Of a stretch of 39,873 nucleotides of DNA, positions 18,471 to 25,687 are shown piece by piece (position 1 is the stretch's first letter; the number at the start of each line of letters is the position of its first letter). The notes under the pieces are model-generated. The model made no database searches. It was not told where the DNA came from and saw only the letters and a program-made list of their open reading frames with translations. Location of the stretch: contig JAGUXE010000288.1 of assembly GCA_020061995.1 (NCBI GenBank), forward strand, positions 1 to 39,873, in the 5' to 3' direction. Position numbers and translations under genes: made by a program. Source of the stretch: Ignavibacteriales bacterium. Lineage in GTDB: Bacteria > Bacteroidota > Ignavibacteria > Ignavibacteriales > Ignavibacteriaceae.

Positions 18471-19064
18471 TTAATTGTTCCCTTGTAGTCTATTTAACTC
18501 ATCTCTTAACTTAGCTGCGCGTTCGTATTCTTCGGCTTCAATTGCTTCTCTTAATTGATTCTGAATTGCGGCTAACTTAGCTTCTCGTGTTTTTAGAGGT
18601 TCAGGATTTTTTCGTATTTCCTCAATCGGCTTATCATCAATAGTCTCTAGTTCATTTATAGGAGTAAACCCTGCTTGGTCGAGAATAGATTCAGCTACAT
18701 AAATTGGAACCTGTGCTCGAAGAGCGACTGCAATTGCATCGCTAGGACGTGAATCAATTTCATTGGTTAAAGAAGAAATGTCTAAAACAATTTTTGCATG
18801 ATATGTATTATCTATTAAGTCAGTAATTTCAACATGCAAAATTGTTGCCCCTAAATTTTCAATCAGATTTTTTATAAGATCATGAGTTAGAGGACGAGGT
18901 GGTTTCATCCCTTCAAGCTCCATGGCTATTGCTTGTGCCTCAAACTGTCCTATTAGTATTGGAATACGGCGTTGTCCAAATACCTCTTTCAGCAGAAGTG
19001 CATGAACACCCCCTGCAGAAGGGTTTGCTGAGAGTCCTAAAATTTCGCATTCAACTTTTTGCAA
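18471..19064 (-). CDS. Bifunctional nuclease (BFN/DUF151) family protein with C-terminal UVR motif
   Basis: A 197-residue protein. The N-terminal ~135 residues are a DUF151/bifunctional-nuclease domain with GGVHALLLKE, RRIPILIG, EAQAIAMELEG, RPLTHDL and SRPSDAIAVALR. The C-terminal ~40 residues (KLAAIQNQLREAIEAEEYER and following) form a UvrB/UvrC-type helical hairpin. Plant BFN1 has been reported as a nuclease on RNA and DNA; the bacterial role is uncertain. The start is TTG at 19064, with AAGGAG 8 nt upstream. That ribosome site directly abuts the etfA stop, so translation is probably coupled. Third gene of the etf operon. Confidence 0.85.
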   Translation of the reverse strand: MQKVECEILGLSANPSAGGVHALLLKEVFGQRRIPILIGQFEAQAIAMELEGMKPPRPLTHDLIKNLIENLGATILHVEITDLIDNTYHAKIVLDISSLTNEIDSRPSDAIAVALRAQVPIYVAESILDQAGFTPINELETIDDKPIEEIRKNPEPLKTREAKLAAIQNQLREAIEAEEYERAAKLRDELNRLQGNN

Positions 19065-19076
19065 TGAGGGAACTCC

Positions 19077-20045
19077 TTATCCTTTAATCTTTTTAATCTC
19101 TTCAGTTAAAATGGGCAGCACTTCAAAAAGATCACCGGCTATACCATAATCGGCGATTGAAAAAATTGGTGCATCCTTATCTTTATTAATAGCGACAATA
19201 AATTTTGATGAAGACATTCCGGCCAAATGTTGAATCGCCCCTGAAATGCCACAAGCGATATAAAGAGTTGGTGAAACAGTTTTTCCGGTTTGACCAACTT
19301 GTTCTCTATGAGGTCTCCAGCCAGCGTCGACAACAGCACGGGATGCTCCCACAGCGGCATTTAATGCTCCTGCAAGATTTTCAATTAGTTCAAAATGTTC
19401 CGGACCTTTTAATCCTCTTCCACCGGAAACAATTATATCAGCTTCTGCTACATCAATTTTACCTTCTGATTTTTTTAACTCAACAACTTTACATGTGAGA
19501 TCCGGATCGGAAACTTCAATTGTTGTGATTTCAATTTCTGCAACTTCATTTTCGACAGCTTTAAACACGTTTGGTCGAAGAGAAACAACCTTAATACCAG
19601 TTGAAATTGTAACCGATTCAAGAGCTTTGCCTGCGTAAATAGGGCGTAAGATATTGAGATTGCCGCTTTCTGTTCCAAGCGCAATTACATCAACAACAAG
19701 TCCGGCTTGTAATTGAACTGAGACAATTGGTGCAAGATCTTTTCCGAGTGCAGTATTCGACAATAAAAGAAAATCTGCCTTAATATTTTTAACTGCATCT
19801 GTTAAAATCTTTGCATATGCTGATGATGAATAGTATTGAAGTGAGTTGTTCTTATAAACTGTAACTTTTGTTAAACCGTACTTTTTTAATGAATCAATAT
19901 TCCGTATCGAATCACCGATAATTACACCTTGAACCTCAGCTCCTAATGCCGGAGCTATTTCAAGAGCCTTTGTAACCGCTTCAAACGATGCTTTTTTTAT
20001 TAAACCTTCGCGTTGTTCAAGATAAACTAAAATTAAATTTGACAT
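19077..20045 (-). CDS. etfA: Electron transfer flavoprotein alpha subunit
   Basis: A 322-residue protein. The C-terminal FAD-binding domain is clear: GASRAVVDAGWRPHREQVGQ, then TGKTVSPTLYIACGISGAIQ and INKDKDAPIFSIADYGIAGD, the most conserved block of ETF-alpha. The N-terminal domain (1-190) is the Rossmann-like half shared with ETF-beta. With EtfB it accepts electrons from acyl-CoA and other dehydrogenases and passes them to the quinone pool through ETF:quinone oxidoreductase, which is not present here. The ATG at 20045 is preceded by AAGGAG. It follows etfB by 9 nt. The absence of an adjacent acyl-CoA dehydrogenase leaves the electron donor open. Confidence 0.95.
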   Translation of the reverse strand: MSNLILVYLEQREGLIKKASFEAVTKALEIAPALGAEVQGVIIGDSIRNIDSLKKYGLTKVTVYKNNSLQYYSSSAYAKILTDAVKNIKADFLLLSNTALGKDLAPIVSVQLQAGLVVDVIALGTESGNLNILRPIYAGKALESVTISTGIKVVSLRPNVFKAVENEVAEIEITTIEVSDPDLTCKVVELKKSEGKIDVAEADIIVSGGRGLKGPEHFELIENLAGALNAAVGASRAVVDAGWRPHREQVGQTGKTVSPTLYIACGISGAIQHLAGMSSSKFIVAINKDKDAPIFSIADYGIAGDLFEVLPILTEEIKKIKG

Positions 20046-20054
20046 ATTTACTCC

Positions 20055-20801
20055 TTAAATTACTTTCGCTTCTTCTTTTAATAATCGGACTAATTCCGGA
20101 ACGGCTGAAGAATCTGTTCCAATAATTCTTCCTGGATTTTTTGGCTCAGGACTTTTCAAATTTACCAATTCTATAGTATTTGCATCAGGTGTAAAATTCT
20201 TTTCTGCAATTACTTTTTTCTTAGCTGCCATTATTCCTTTTAGAGAAGCATAGCGAGGTTCATTTAATCCTTTTTGAGTTGTGATTACTGCGGGGAGTGT
20301 CGTTTGAACTACTTCACGTCCTCCTTCAATCTCCCGTTCAGCTTTTATTTCATTTCCATTAATATCGAATGTTACACAAACAGTTATAACTGAATAATTT
20401 AACAACGCGGCAGTTAATGAACCAACAATTCCATTATCATAGTCTACAGATTGTTTCCCCATGAAAACTAATTCAGCACCTATATTTTTAATTTCATCTG
20501 CAAGTGCTTTAGCCACTGCAAAAGAATCAAGATAAGAATCACTTTTTAAATGAATACCTTCATCAATGCCCATTGCAAGAGCTTTTCTAATGGTCTCTTT
20601 GTTAGCATCGGGACCAACGCTTAGTACAATGACTTCTCCACCGACTTTTTCTTTTGTCTTCAGTGCTTCCTCTATTGCGAACTCGTCATAAGGGTTTAGA
20701 ATAAAAGAAACATTAGCCGGATCAATATTCCGGGCATCACTTGCAATTTTTATTTTTGTTGCCGTATCGGGAACATGACTGACGCAAACCGCAATTTTCA
20801 T
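20055..20801 (-). CDS. etfB: Electron transfer flavoprotein beta subunit
   Basis: A 248-residue protein beginning MKIAVCVSHVPDTATKI with the conserved NPYDEFAIEEAL block (about 37-48), GMDEGIHL-like and MGKQSVDYDNG segments. ETF-beta carries the AMP-binding site and docks partner dehydrogenases. It is first in the minus-strand operon etfB-etfA-BFN. The ATG at 20801 has a very strong ribosome site (GGAGG, 5 nt upstream). A promoter-like element lies at 20833-20863. Confidence 0.95.
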   Translation of the reverse strand: MKIAVCVSHVPDTATKIKIASDARNIDPANVSFILNPYDEFAIEEALKTKEKVGGEVIVLSVGPDANKETIRKALAMGIDEGIHLKSDSYLDSFAVAKALADEIKNIGAELVFMGKQSVDYDNGIVGSLTAALLNYSVITVCVTFDINGNEIKAEREIEGGREVVQTTLPAVITTQKGLNEPRYASLKGIMAAKKKVIAEKNFTPDANTIELVNLKSPEPKNPGRIIGTDSSAVPELVRLLKEEAKVI

Positions 20802-20832
20802 TTTTCCTCCGTAATTGATTATATTATTTTAT

Positions 20833-20863
20833 GAAAAATACTCACACTTCTTAAGATAATCAA
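20833..20863 (-). promoter_or_regulatory. Bacteroidota-type promoter for etfB
   Basis: Read on the minus strand, TTG (20863-20861) is followed after 20 nt by TATTTTTC (20840-20833). This fits the TTG/TAnnTTTG -33/-7 pattern described for Bacteroidota, with one mismatch in the -7 box. It lies about 30 nt before the etfB start, so a leader of ~25 nt is expected. Pattern match only. Confidence 0.4.
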
Positions 20864-20884
20864 AACAATTATAATTGATTTAAA

Positions 20885-21421
20885 ATGAATAAATTAAATT
20901 TATCGACAGTGCCCAACTTAAGTTCAACTAATTTTAATTTACGTCAACTTGTAAAAGCAGATGCTAACGAAATATTTATTCTTCGTTCTGATGAAAGAGT
21001 TTTAGAATTTCTAGATATTAAAAAAGCTGAAACAATTGAAGATGCACATAACTTTATCGACAAAATTTTGAATAAGAATATTGATAGTGATTGGATTTAT
21101 TGGGGAATATCAAAGAAGGTTAATTCAAAGTTAATAGGTACGATTTGTTTATGGAATTTTTCTGAGGATAAATCGATAGCTGATATTGGATTTGCTTTAT
21201 TACCGGAATCTCAAGGTAAAGGAGTAATGCAAGAAGTGCTTCCGATAGTCATCGAATTTGGGTTTAATGAAATAAATCTTAGTTGTGTGAAAGGTGAAGC
21301 TTCTTCTAAAAATATTAAATCAATAAAACTCATGGAAAAATTTGGTTTTGAATTTGAAAAAGAGGTTGACAATATGGTACTATATACTTTGTCAGCAAAA
21401 AATAAGCGCCAAAAGTATTAA
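20885..21421 (+). CDS. GNAT-family N-acetyltransferase (RimJ/RimL-like)
   Basis: A 178-residue protein. FNLRQLVKADANEIF opens a typical RimJ/RimL acetyltransferase. The acetyl-CoA pyrophosphate loop is the PESQGKGVMQE region, followed by EASSKNIKSIKLMEKFGF, the usual end of the fold. Family members acetylate ribosomal-protein N-termini, other proteins or small amines; the target cannot be told. It is divergent from etfB across 83 nt, with no clear Shine-Dalgarno sequence. No link to dapF downstream is evident, as 113 nt separate it from the preferred dapF start. Confidence 0.82.
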   Translation: MNKLNLSTVPNLSSTNFNLRQLVKADANEIFILRSDERVLEFLDIKKAETIEDAHNFIDKILNKNIDSDWIYWGISKKVNSKLIGTICLWNFSEDKSIADIGFALLPESQGKGVMQEVLPIVIEFGFNEINLSCVKGEASSKNIKSIKLMEKFGFEFEKEVDNMVLYTLSAKNKRQKY

Positions 21422-21534
21422 CTCATTAAAATAATTTCGTCAACTATACAAACAATCCAACCGATTAGATATAAAATTCCCTACTAAAATTATTTTCATT
21501 GAAATCGATTACTTATTCAACTAAATTGTATGTC

Positions 21535-22401
21535 ATGGAAAAATATTCTTTTGCTAAAATGAATGGTGCCGGGAACGATTTTGTTCTCTTTGATCTTGAT
21601 GAAAATCATGAGTTGTCAATTACACCAGAATTCATCAGAAAGATTTGTAGTCGTCAATTCGGGATTGGTGCTGATGGAGTAATTACTGTTCGTGATGATG
21701 ATGGTTATGACTTTGTGATGGAGTATTATAATTCTGATGGTTCACTTGGTTCTTTGTGCGGCAATGGTGCAAGATGCGCAATTAAATTTGCATCGATTAG
21801 AGGAAAATTTATAGGTGATGAAACTAAATTTTTATGCAATAATCTGGTTTATGATGGAAAGTTAGTTAACAGCAATAGTGTGAAGTTTAATTTAAAAGCA
21901 CCGAAAAATCAGAAGTATAAATTTAAAATAAAAGCAATCGGACAATTGATAACCTCTTCTTATATTGATACCGGTTCTCCTCATGTAGTAATCTGTGTGA
22001 ATGACATTTTGAATGATGTCAAAAATCCTGGTTCTAATTTTAAATCTTTAGATGAATTAGATCTGATAAATATAGGAAGAGAGATACGCTACTCTCCCGA
22101 TTTTGCTCCTTCGGGAGTAAATGTGAATTTTATCCAGATTGAAAATGGTACAATTTACATTCGTACTTATGAAAGAGGAGTTGAAAATGAAACTCTCGCC
22201 TGCGGTACTGGTTCTGTGGCAGCTGCTTTAGTAGCCAATAAATTATTTGGAGTGGAATCTCCTTCGAGGGTGGTTACAGTGACGGGAAAAAATTTACTTG
22301 TTGAGTTTAAGGTAATTAATAATGAATATAGTGAAGTTTCACTAACGGGTCCTGCTGAAATAAATTTCACTGGTAAAATAGATTTTAATTTTTATAAATA
22401 A
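21535..22401 (+). CDS. dapF: Diaminopimelate epimerase
   Basis: A 288-residue protein with both catalytic cysteines of the proton-exchanging pair: Cys75 in GSLCGNGARC and Cys223 in TLACGTGSVAAAL. The N-terminal FAKMNGAGNDFVLFD and YERGVENET also match the family. It interconverts LL- and meso-diaminopimelate for lysine and peptidoglycan synthesis in the cytoplasm. I chose the ATG at 21535 because the family motif starts within 10 residues of it. The TTG at 21499 would add a 12-residue extension unlike homologues. The length agrees with known DapF enzymes (about 270-290). Confidence 0.94.
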   Translation: MEKYSFAKMNGAGNDFVLFDLDENHELSITPEFIRKICSRQFGIGADGVITVRDDDGYDFVMEYYNSDGSLGSLCGNGARCAIKFASIRGKFIGDETKFLCNNLVYDGKLVNSNSVKFNLKAPKNQKYKFKIKAIGQLITSSYIDTGSPHVVICVNDILNDVKNPGSNFKSLDELDLINIGREIRYSPDFAPSGVNVNFIQIENGTIYIRTYERGVENETLACGTGSVAAALVANKLFGVESPSRVVTVTGKNLLVEFKVINNEYSEVSLTGPAEINFTGKIDFNFYK

Positions 22402-22418
22402 ATATAGTCGGAGATGAA

Positions 22419-22724
22419 ATGGGCAAAGTGATCTTTTCAGTTCAATATGAAATTGATGCTTCTAATAGAGAAGAATATTTAAATGCAATAAAGGAGCTTC
22501 GGACTTTTTTGAAAGTTGATGGATTGCAAAGTTATTCAGTTTATGAGGTAAAAGGTAAAGCTAATCATTTTGAAGAAGTTTATCTCTTCTCCTCACATGA
22601 AGCTTATGATAATTATGATGATAGTGAAAATGAACGAATGTCAATCTTAATTTCCAAAATAGAAGATTTGAAAGTTTCAGGAACAACTAAGTATAGCACT
22701 CTTAATGAGTTAGTATTCGAATAA
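22419..22724 (+). CDS. Small dimeric alpha/beta-barrel (ABM-like) protein, function unknown
   Basis: A 101-residue protein preceded by a clear ribosome site (CGGAG, ATG at 22419), 17 nt after dapF. Its pattern is a beta strand (KVIFSVQYEI), a helix (REEYLNAIKELRTFL), strands (SYSVYEV; FEEVYLFSS), then a helix. This resembles a dimeric alpha/beta-barrel of the antibiotic-biosynthesis-monooxygenase type. The substrate or catalytic residues are not recognisable, so no function is assigned. It likely shares a transcript with dapF and ends at the hairpin at 22733. Confidence 0.7.
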   Translation: MGKVIFSVQYEIDASNREEYLNAIKELRTFLKVDGLQSYSVYEVKGKANHFEEVYLFSSHEAYDNYDDSENERMSILISKIEDLKVSGTTKYSTLNELVFE

Positions 22725-22732
22725 AAAATTTC

Positions 22733-22772
22733 AAGAGAGTATATTGATTATTTTAACAGTATACTCTCTTTT
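22733..22772 (+). terminator. Intrinsic terminator after dapF and the ABM-like gene
   Basis: Arms AAGAGAGTATA (22733-22743) and TATACTCTCTT (22760-22770) pair perfectly over 11 bp with a 16-nt AT-rich loop, followed by a short T run. It separates the dapF transcript from the cytochrome operon that starts at 22845. Confidence 0.75.
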
Positions 22773-22844
22773 ATTGCGCTTTGCATTTCTTAAGTGTAAT
22801 TTCCCTCCCGTTAAATCTAAATTCTATTCATCTATACAAAAATT

Positions 22845-23714
22845 ATGAATAAAACAGTTCATCGTATTTATGTGGGAAGTTTTGTGGCTGCCGGGCTTGC
22901 AGCATTGATTCTTCTAATATATTACGGATATGATTACTATTCGTTATCTCTTGAAGAACGCCCTTTTGCTGATAATCATAACAGTCTCAAACCAAGTGGG
23001 TACATTGGGCATGGATTGGGAATAATAGGCACATTAATGATGATTATTGGTGTTTCAACGTATATGATTCGAAAAAGAGTAAGGACTCTGTTTTCGTTCG
23101 GTTATCTAAAGCATTGGCTTGAGTTCCATATTTTTTTATGTACAGTTGGACCACTCTTTGTGTTGTTTCATACGGCATTTAAGTTTGGCGGAATTGTATC
23201 CATAAGTTTTTGGAGTATGGTAGCGGTCGTCTTTAGTGGAGTGATAGGTCGTTTTATTTATCTTCAGATTCCCCGAACAATTGAAGGAAATGAAATTAAT
23301 CTTAACGAACTTTATGATGAATTAGCAATTGAGTCGCAAAATAAAATTATTCGGGATAATAGGATTCAGCATCAGATTGAATTATTTATCGCTTCCGGAA
23401 AATTTATAGGAATTACTATTACAAATAGTCTGTTCTTGATAGTTAAAGACCGGTTTAAAGTGATAAAATTTTTAGGAGAAATAAAGCGTGAGTTATCTAA
23501 AGATACTAGTCTGAGTAAACATGAAATTAAACAATCAGTTGATGCAATTAAAAAGAGAATAATTCTTGGTCGCAGAATAGAATTACTCAAATTGATGCAA
23601 CGGTTATTTAGATATTGGCATATTCTTCATTTACCTTTTGCAATCTCTATGTTTGTTATTATGTTAATCCACGTAGGAGTTACTATTCTTTTTGGTTATA
23701 AATGGATTTTTTAG
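22845..23714 (+). CDS. Inner-membrane diheme b-type cytochrome subunit of the multiheme operon
   Basis: A 289-residue membrane protein with about five hydrophobic helices. Two helices each carry a histidine pair 14 apart: His95/His109 (FHIFLCTVGPLFVLFHT) and His262/His276 (LHLPFAISMFVIMLIH). This H-X13-H geometry is the one used for two stacked hemes b in cytochrome bc1-type bundles. His56 and His90 are further candidates. A polar helical stretch (about 150-250), rich in lysine and glutamate, separates the two halves. First gene of a six-gene operon with multiheme c-type cytochromes, so it probably exchanges electrons with the quinone pool. I cannot assign it to a named family. The ATG at 22845 has no Shine-Dalgarno sequence and I saw no convincing promoter in the 70 nt after the hairpin at 22733. 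Confidence 0.75.
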   Translation: MNKTVHRIYVGSFVAAGLAALILLIYYGYDYYSLSLEERPFADNHNSLKPSGYIGHGLGIIGTLMMIIGVSTYMIRKRVRTLFSFGYLKHWLEFHIFLCTVGPLFVLFHTAFKFGGIVSISFWSMVAVVFSGVIGRFIYLQIPRTIEGNEINLNELYDELAIESQNKIIRDNRIQHQIELFIASGKFIGITITNSLFLIVKDRFKVIKFLGEIKRELSKDTSLSKHEIKQSVDAIKKRIILGRRIELLKLMQRLFRYWHILHLPFAISMFVIMLIHVGVTILFGYKWIF

Positions 23715-23723
23715 GAGGAAGAA

Positions 23724-24329
23724 ATGAAATTTAGATTTTCAACAAAAATTTTTTATCCGGCTTTTTTCTTGATTCTTTTGGTTGGTGTAGTACTTGTTAC
23801 TCAATTTGAGAAGGAGAAAACAAAAACTCCTCTTAGTTCTGTACAGGATAAGCAGATGCCTATGGATGATGTACATAAAAACATGGGGAATGCAGATGCT
23901 CCAACAAGAGCCAATGTAAATGAAAATTTTCGAAAACAGTTGGAAAACTTAAAGCAGAAGATCGAAGTGAATCCGAAAGATACATTAGCTTTGAGGGAAT
24001 ATGCGGATCTTCTAAATGAAGGTCATAAACCACTTGAGGCTATCCAATATTATGAAAAAATATTAAGTTTTAATCCAAAAAGAACGGATGTTTTGTTCAA
24101 TCTTTCAATTATCTATTTCAATAATAAAGACTTGAACAAAGCTGAGGAATTTACAAACAGGATTTTATCATTCGATAAAAATAATGATCAGGCACACTAC
24201 AATATTGGTGCAATTTCGGCAGCAAAAGGAGATAGAGAGAAAGCAAGAACAATATGGGAAGATTTGATTAAAAAATATCCCGGTAGTCCAACTGCAATAC
24301 TTGCCGCTTCTTCATTAGAACGTTTATAG
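23724..24329 (+). CDS. Membrane-anchored periplasmic TPR protein of the multiheme operon
   Basis: A 201-residue protein. One N-terminal membrane helix (~9-27) leads to a linker and then about three tetratricopeptide repeats (~88-195; ALREYADLLNEGHKPLEAIQ, LFNLSIIYFNNKDLNKAEEF, AHYNIGAISAAKGDREKART). The TPR face is predicted to be periplasmic. Its ribosome site GGAGG is strong, and the gene starts 9 nt after the cytochrome b gene. TPR domains of CcmI/NrfG proteins bind apocytochrome c and aid heme attachment. The position before two very heme-rich cytochromes makes a similar chaperone or scaffold role plausible. That role is an inference from context. Confidence 0.78.
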   Translation: MKFRFSTKIFYPAFFLILLVGVVLVTQFEKEKTKTPLSSVQDKQMPMDDVHKNMGNADAPTRANVNENFRKQLENLKQKIEVNPKDTLALREYADLLNEGHKPLEAIQYYEKILSFNPKRTDVLFNLSIIYFNNKDLNKAEEFTNRILSFDKNNDQAHYNIGAISAAKGDREKARTIWEDLIKKYPGSPTAILAASSLERL

Positions 24330-24338
24330 CAGATAAAG

Positions 24339-25676
24339 ATGGAAGTACTAATTGAAAATATTGCAGCCTATGCAATAGTAGCAATAATTCTCTTCATTGT
24401 CTTTTTCTATTATCTAAAAAAGACCAAAGAACGTACATCCATAACTGATGCTAAAATTATGAGAGCTAAGGAAAGTGGATTATATGAACCTATTTCACTT
24501 CACCCGGTTGTTGATGTAAATTCATGTATTGGAAGCGGTGCATGTATTGAAGCTTGTCCGGAGAAAGATATATTAGGCTGGCGAAACGGTAAAGCAGCTG
24601 TTATAAATGCTTCGAGATGTGTTGGACATGGTGCTTGTTTTCATGCATGTCCGGTTCAAGCCATCACGCTCTGTATAGGAACTGAAAAAAGAGGAGTTGA
24701 TCTACCACATGTAAGTCAAGAATTTGAGACTAATGTTCCAATGCTTTTTATCGCAGGAGAAATGGGAGGGATGGGATTAATAAAAAACGCTGTAGAACAG
24801 GGAAAACAAGCTGTAGATAATATTACAAAAAAACTTCCCAAATCAAGAATTGCAGACCTTGATTTATTGATTATAGGTGCCGGTCCTGCAGGCATTTCAG
24901 GTTCTCTCACTGCTAAAAAAAATAATTTAAAATTTAAAACCATTGAACAGGAAAGTTTAGGGGGAACGGTTTATAATTTCCCGAGAGCCAAAATAGTTAT
25001 GACTTCTCCAATGGAGCTTCCTTTGCACGGAAAAGTTAAATTGACTGAAACTTCCAAATCTGAACTTATTACTTTGTGGAAATCAGTTCTAGCACAGAAT
25101 GCAATCGAAATAAACGACTCTGAAAAAGTAGTTTCCATTTCTAAAGTGAAAGAGATTTTCACTGTAAATACTGATAAAGGGAATTATTCTTCATCAGCTG
25201 TTCTAATGGCAATCGGCAGACGAGGTTCCCCACGGAAACTTGGAGTAAAAGGAGAAGAGAAGGAAAAAGTTTATTACCGCCTTTTGGAACCTGAACTTAT
25301 TAATAATAAAAAAATTGTTGTTGTTGGAGGGGGTGATTCTGCAATCGAATCGGCTCTTCTGCTTGCCGATGAAAAAAATGATGTGACTCTTTCATATCGC
25401 TCTACTGCTTTTGCCAGATTGAAACCTAAAAATAATGAACGTATTAGCGAAGCCACTATTAGTGGAAGGATAAAAGTCTATTTAAATACAAATATTATAG
25501 AGATCGAAGATAATTCAGTGGTACTTGAATTTAATGAGTCAAAGGAGAAATTAACTATTGAAAATGATCTCGTCTATATTTTTGCAGGAGGAGAACTCCC
25601 GACTCAATTTCTTGAAAAGACAGGCATAACCATTACTAAGAAATTTGGTGATGCGGTATTGTCCCACCGAAAATGA
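24339..25676 (+). CDS. Membrane-anchored ferredoxin-like / FAD-NAD(P) oxidoreductase with unusual cluster ligands
   Basis: A 445-residue protein. An N-terminal helix (~8-26) anchors it. A ferredoxin-like region follows with two motifs, CIGSGACIEACP (Cys63, 69, 73) and CVGHGACFHACP (Cys94, 100, 104). The second cysteine of each canonical CxxCxxC motif is replaced, by Ser66 and His97. The segment TNVPMLFIAGEMGG (131-144), which resembles the C-terminal FAD-closing part of thioredoxin reductase-like enzymes, comes before the FAD motif GAGPAG (180-185). The NAD(P) motif is VVVGGGDSAIES (327-338). It could move electrons between NAD(P)H and the cytochrome chain, presumably from the cytoplasmic face. 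It is 9 nt after the TPR gene and 11 nt before the 20-heme cytochrome gene. I do not recognise a characterised homologue. Confidence 0.85.
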   Translation: MEVLIENIAAYAIVAIILFIVFFYYLKKTKERTSITDAKIMRAKESGLYEPISLHPVVDVNSCIGSGACIEACPEKDILGWRNGKAAVINASRCVGHGACFHACPVQAITLCIGTEKRGVDLPHVSQEFETNVPMLFIAGEMGGMGLIKNAVEQGKQAVDNITKKLPKSRIADLDLLIIGAGPAGISGSLTAKKNNLKFKTIEQESLGGTVYNFPRAKIVMTSPMELPLHGKVKLTETSKSELITLWKSVLAQNAIEINDSEKVVSISKVKEIFTVNTDKGNYSSSAVLMAIGRRGSPRKLGVKGEEKEKVYYRLLEPELINNKKIVVVGGGDSAIESALLLADEKNDVTLSYRSTAFARLKPKNNERISEATISGRIKVYLNTNIIEIEDNSVVLEFNESKEKLTIENDLVYIFAGGELPTQFLEKTGITITKKFGDAVLSHRK

Positions 25677-25687
25677 AAGTTTAATTA

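Noticed and set aside
19205..19684. Overlapping open frames on both strands within etfA
   Set aside because: etfA is complete and conserved through this stretch; the others are low-complexity Leu/Gln-rich shadows.
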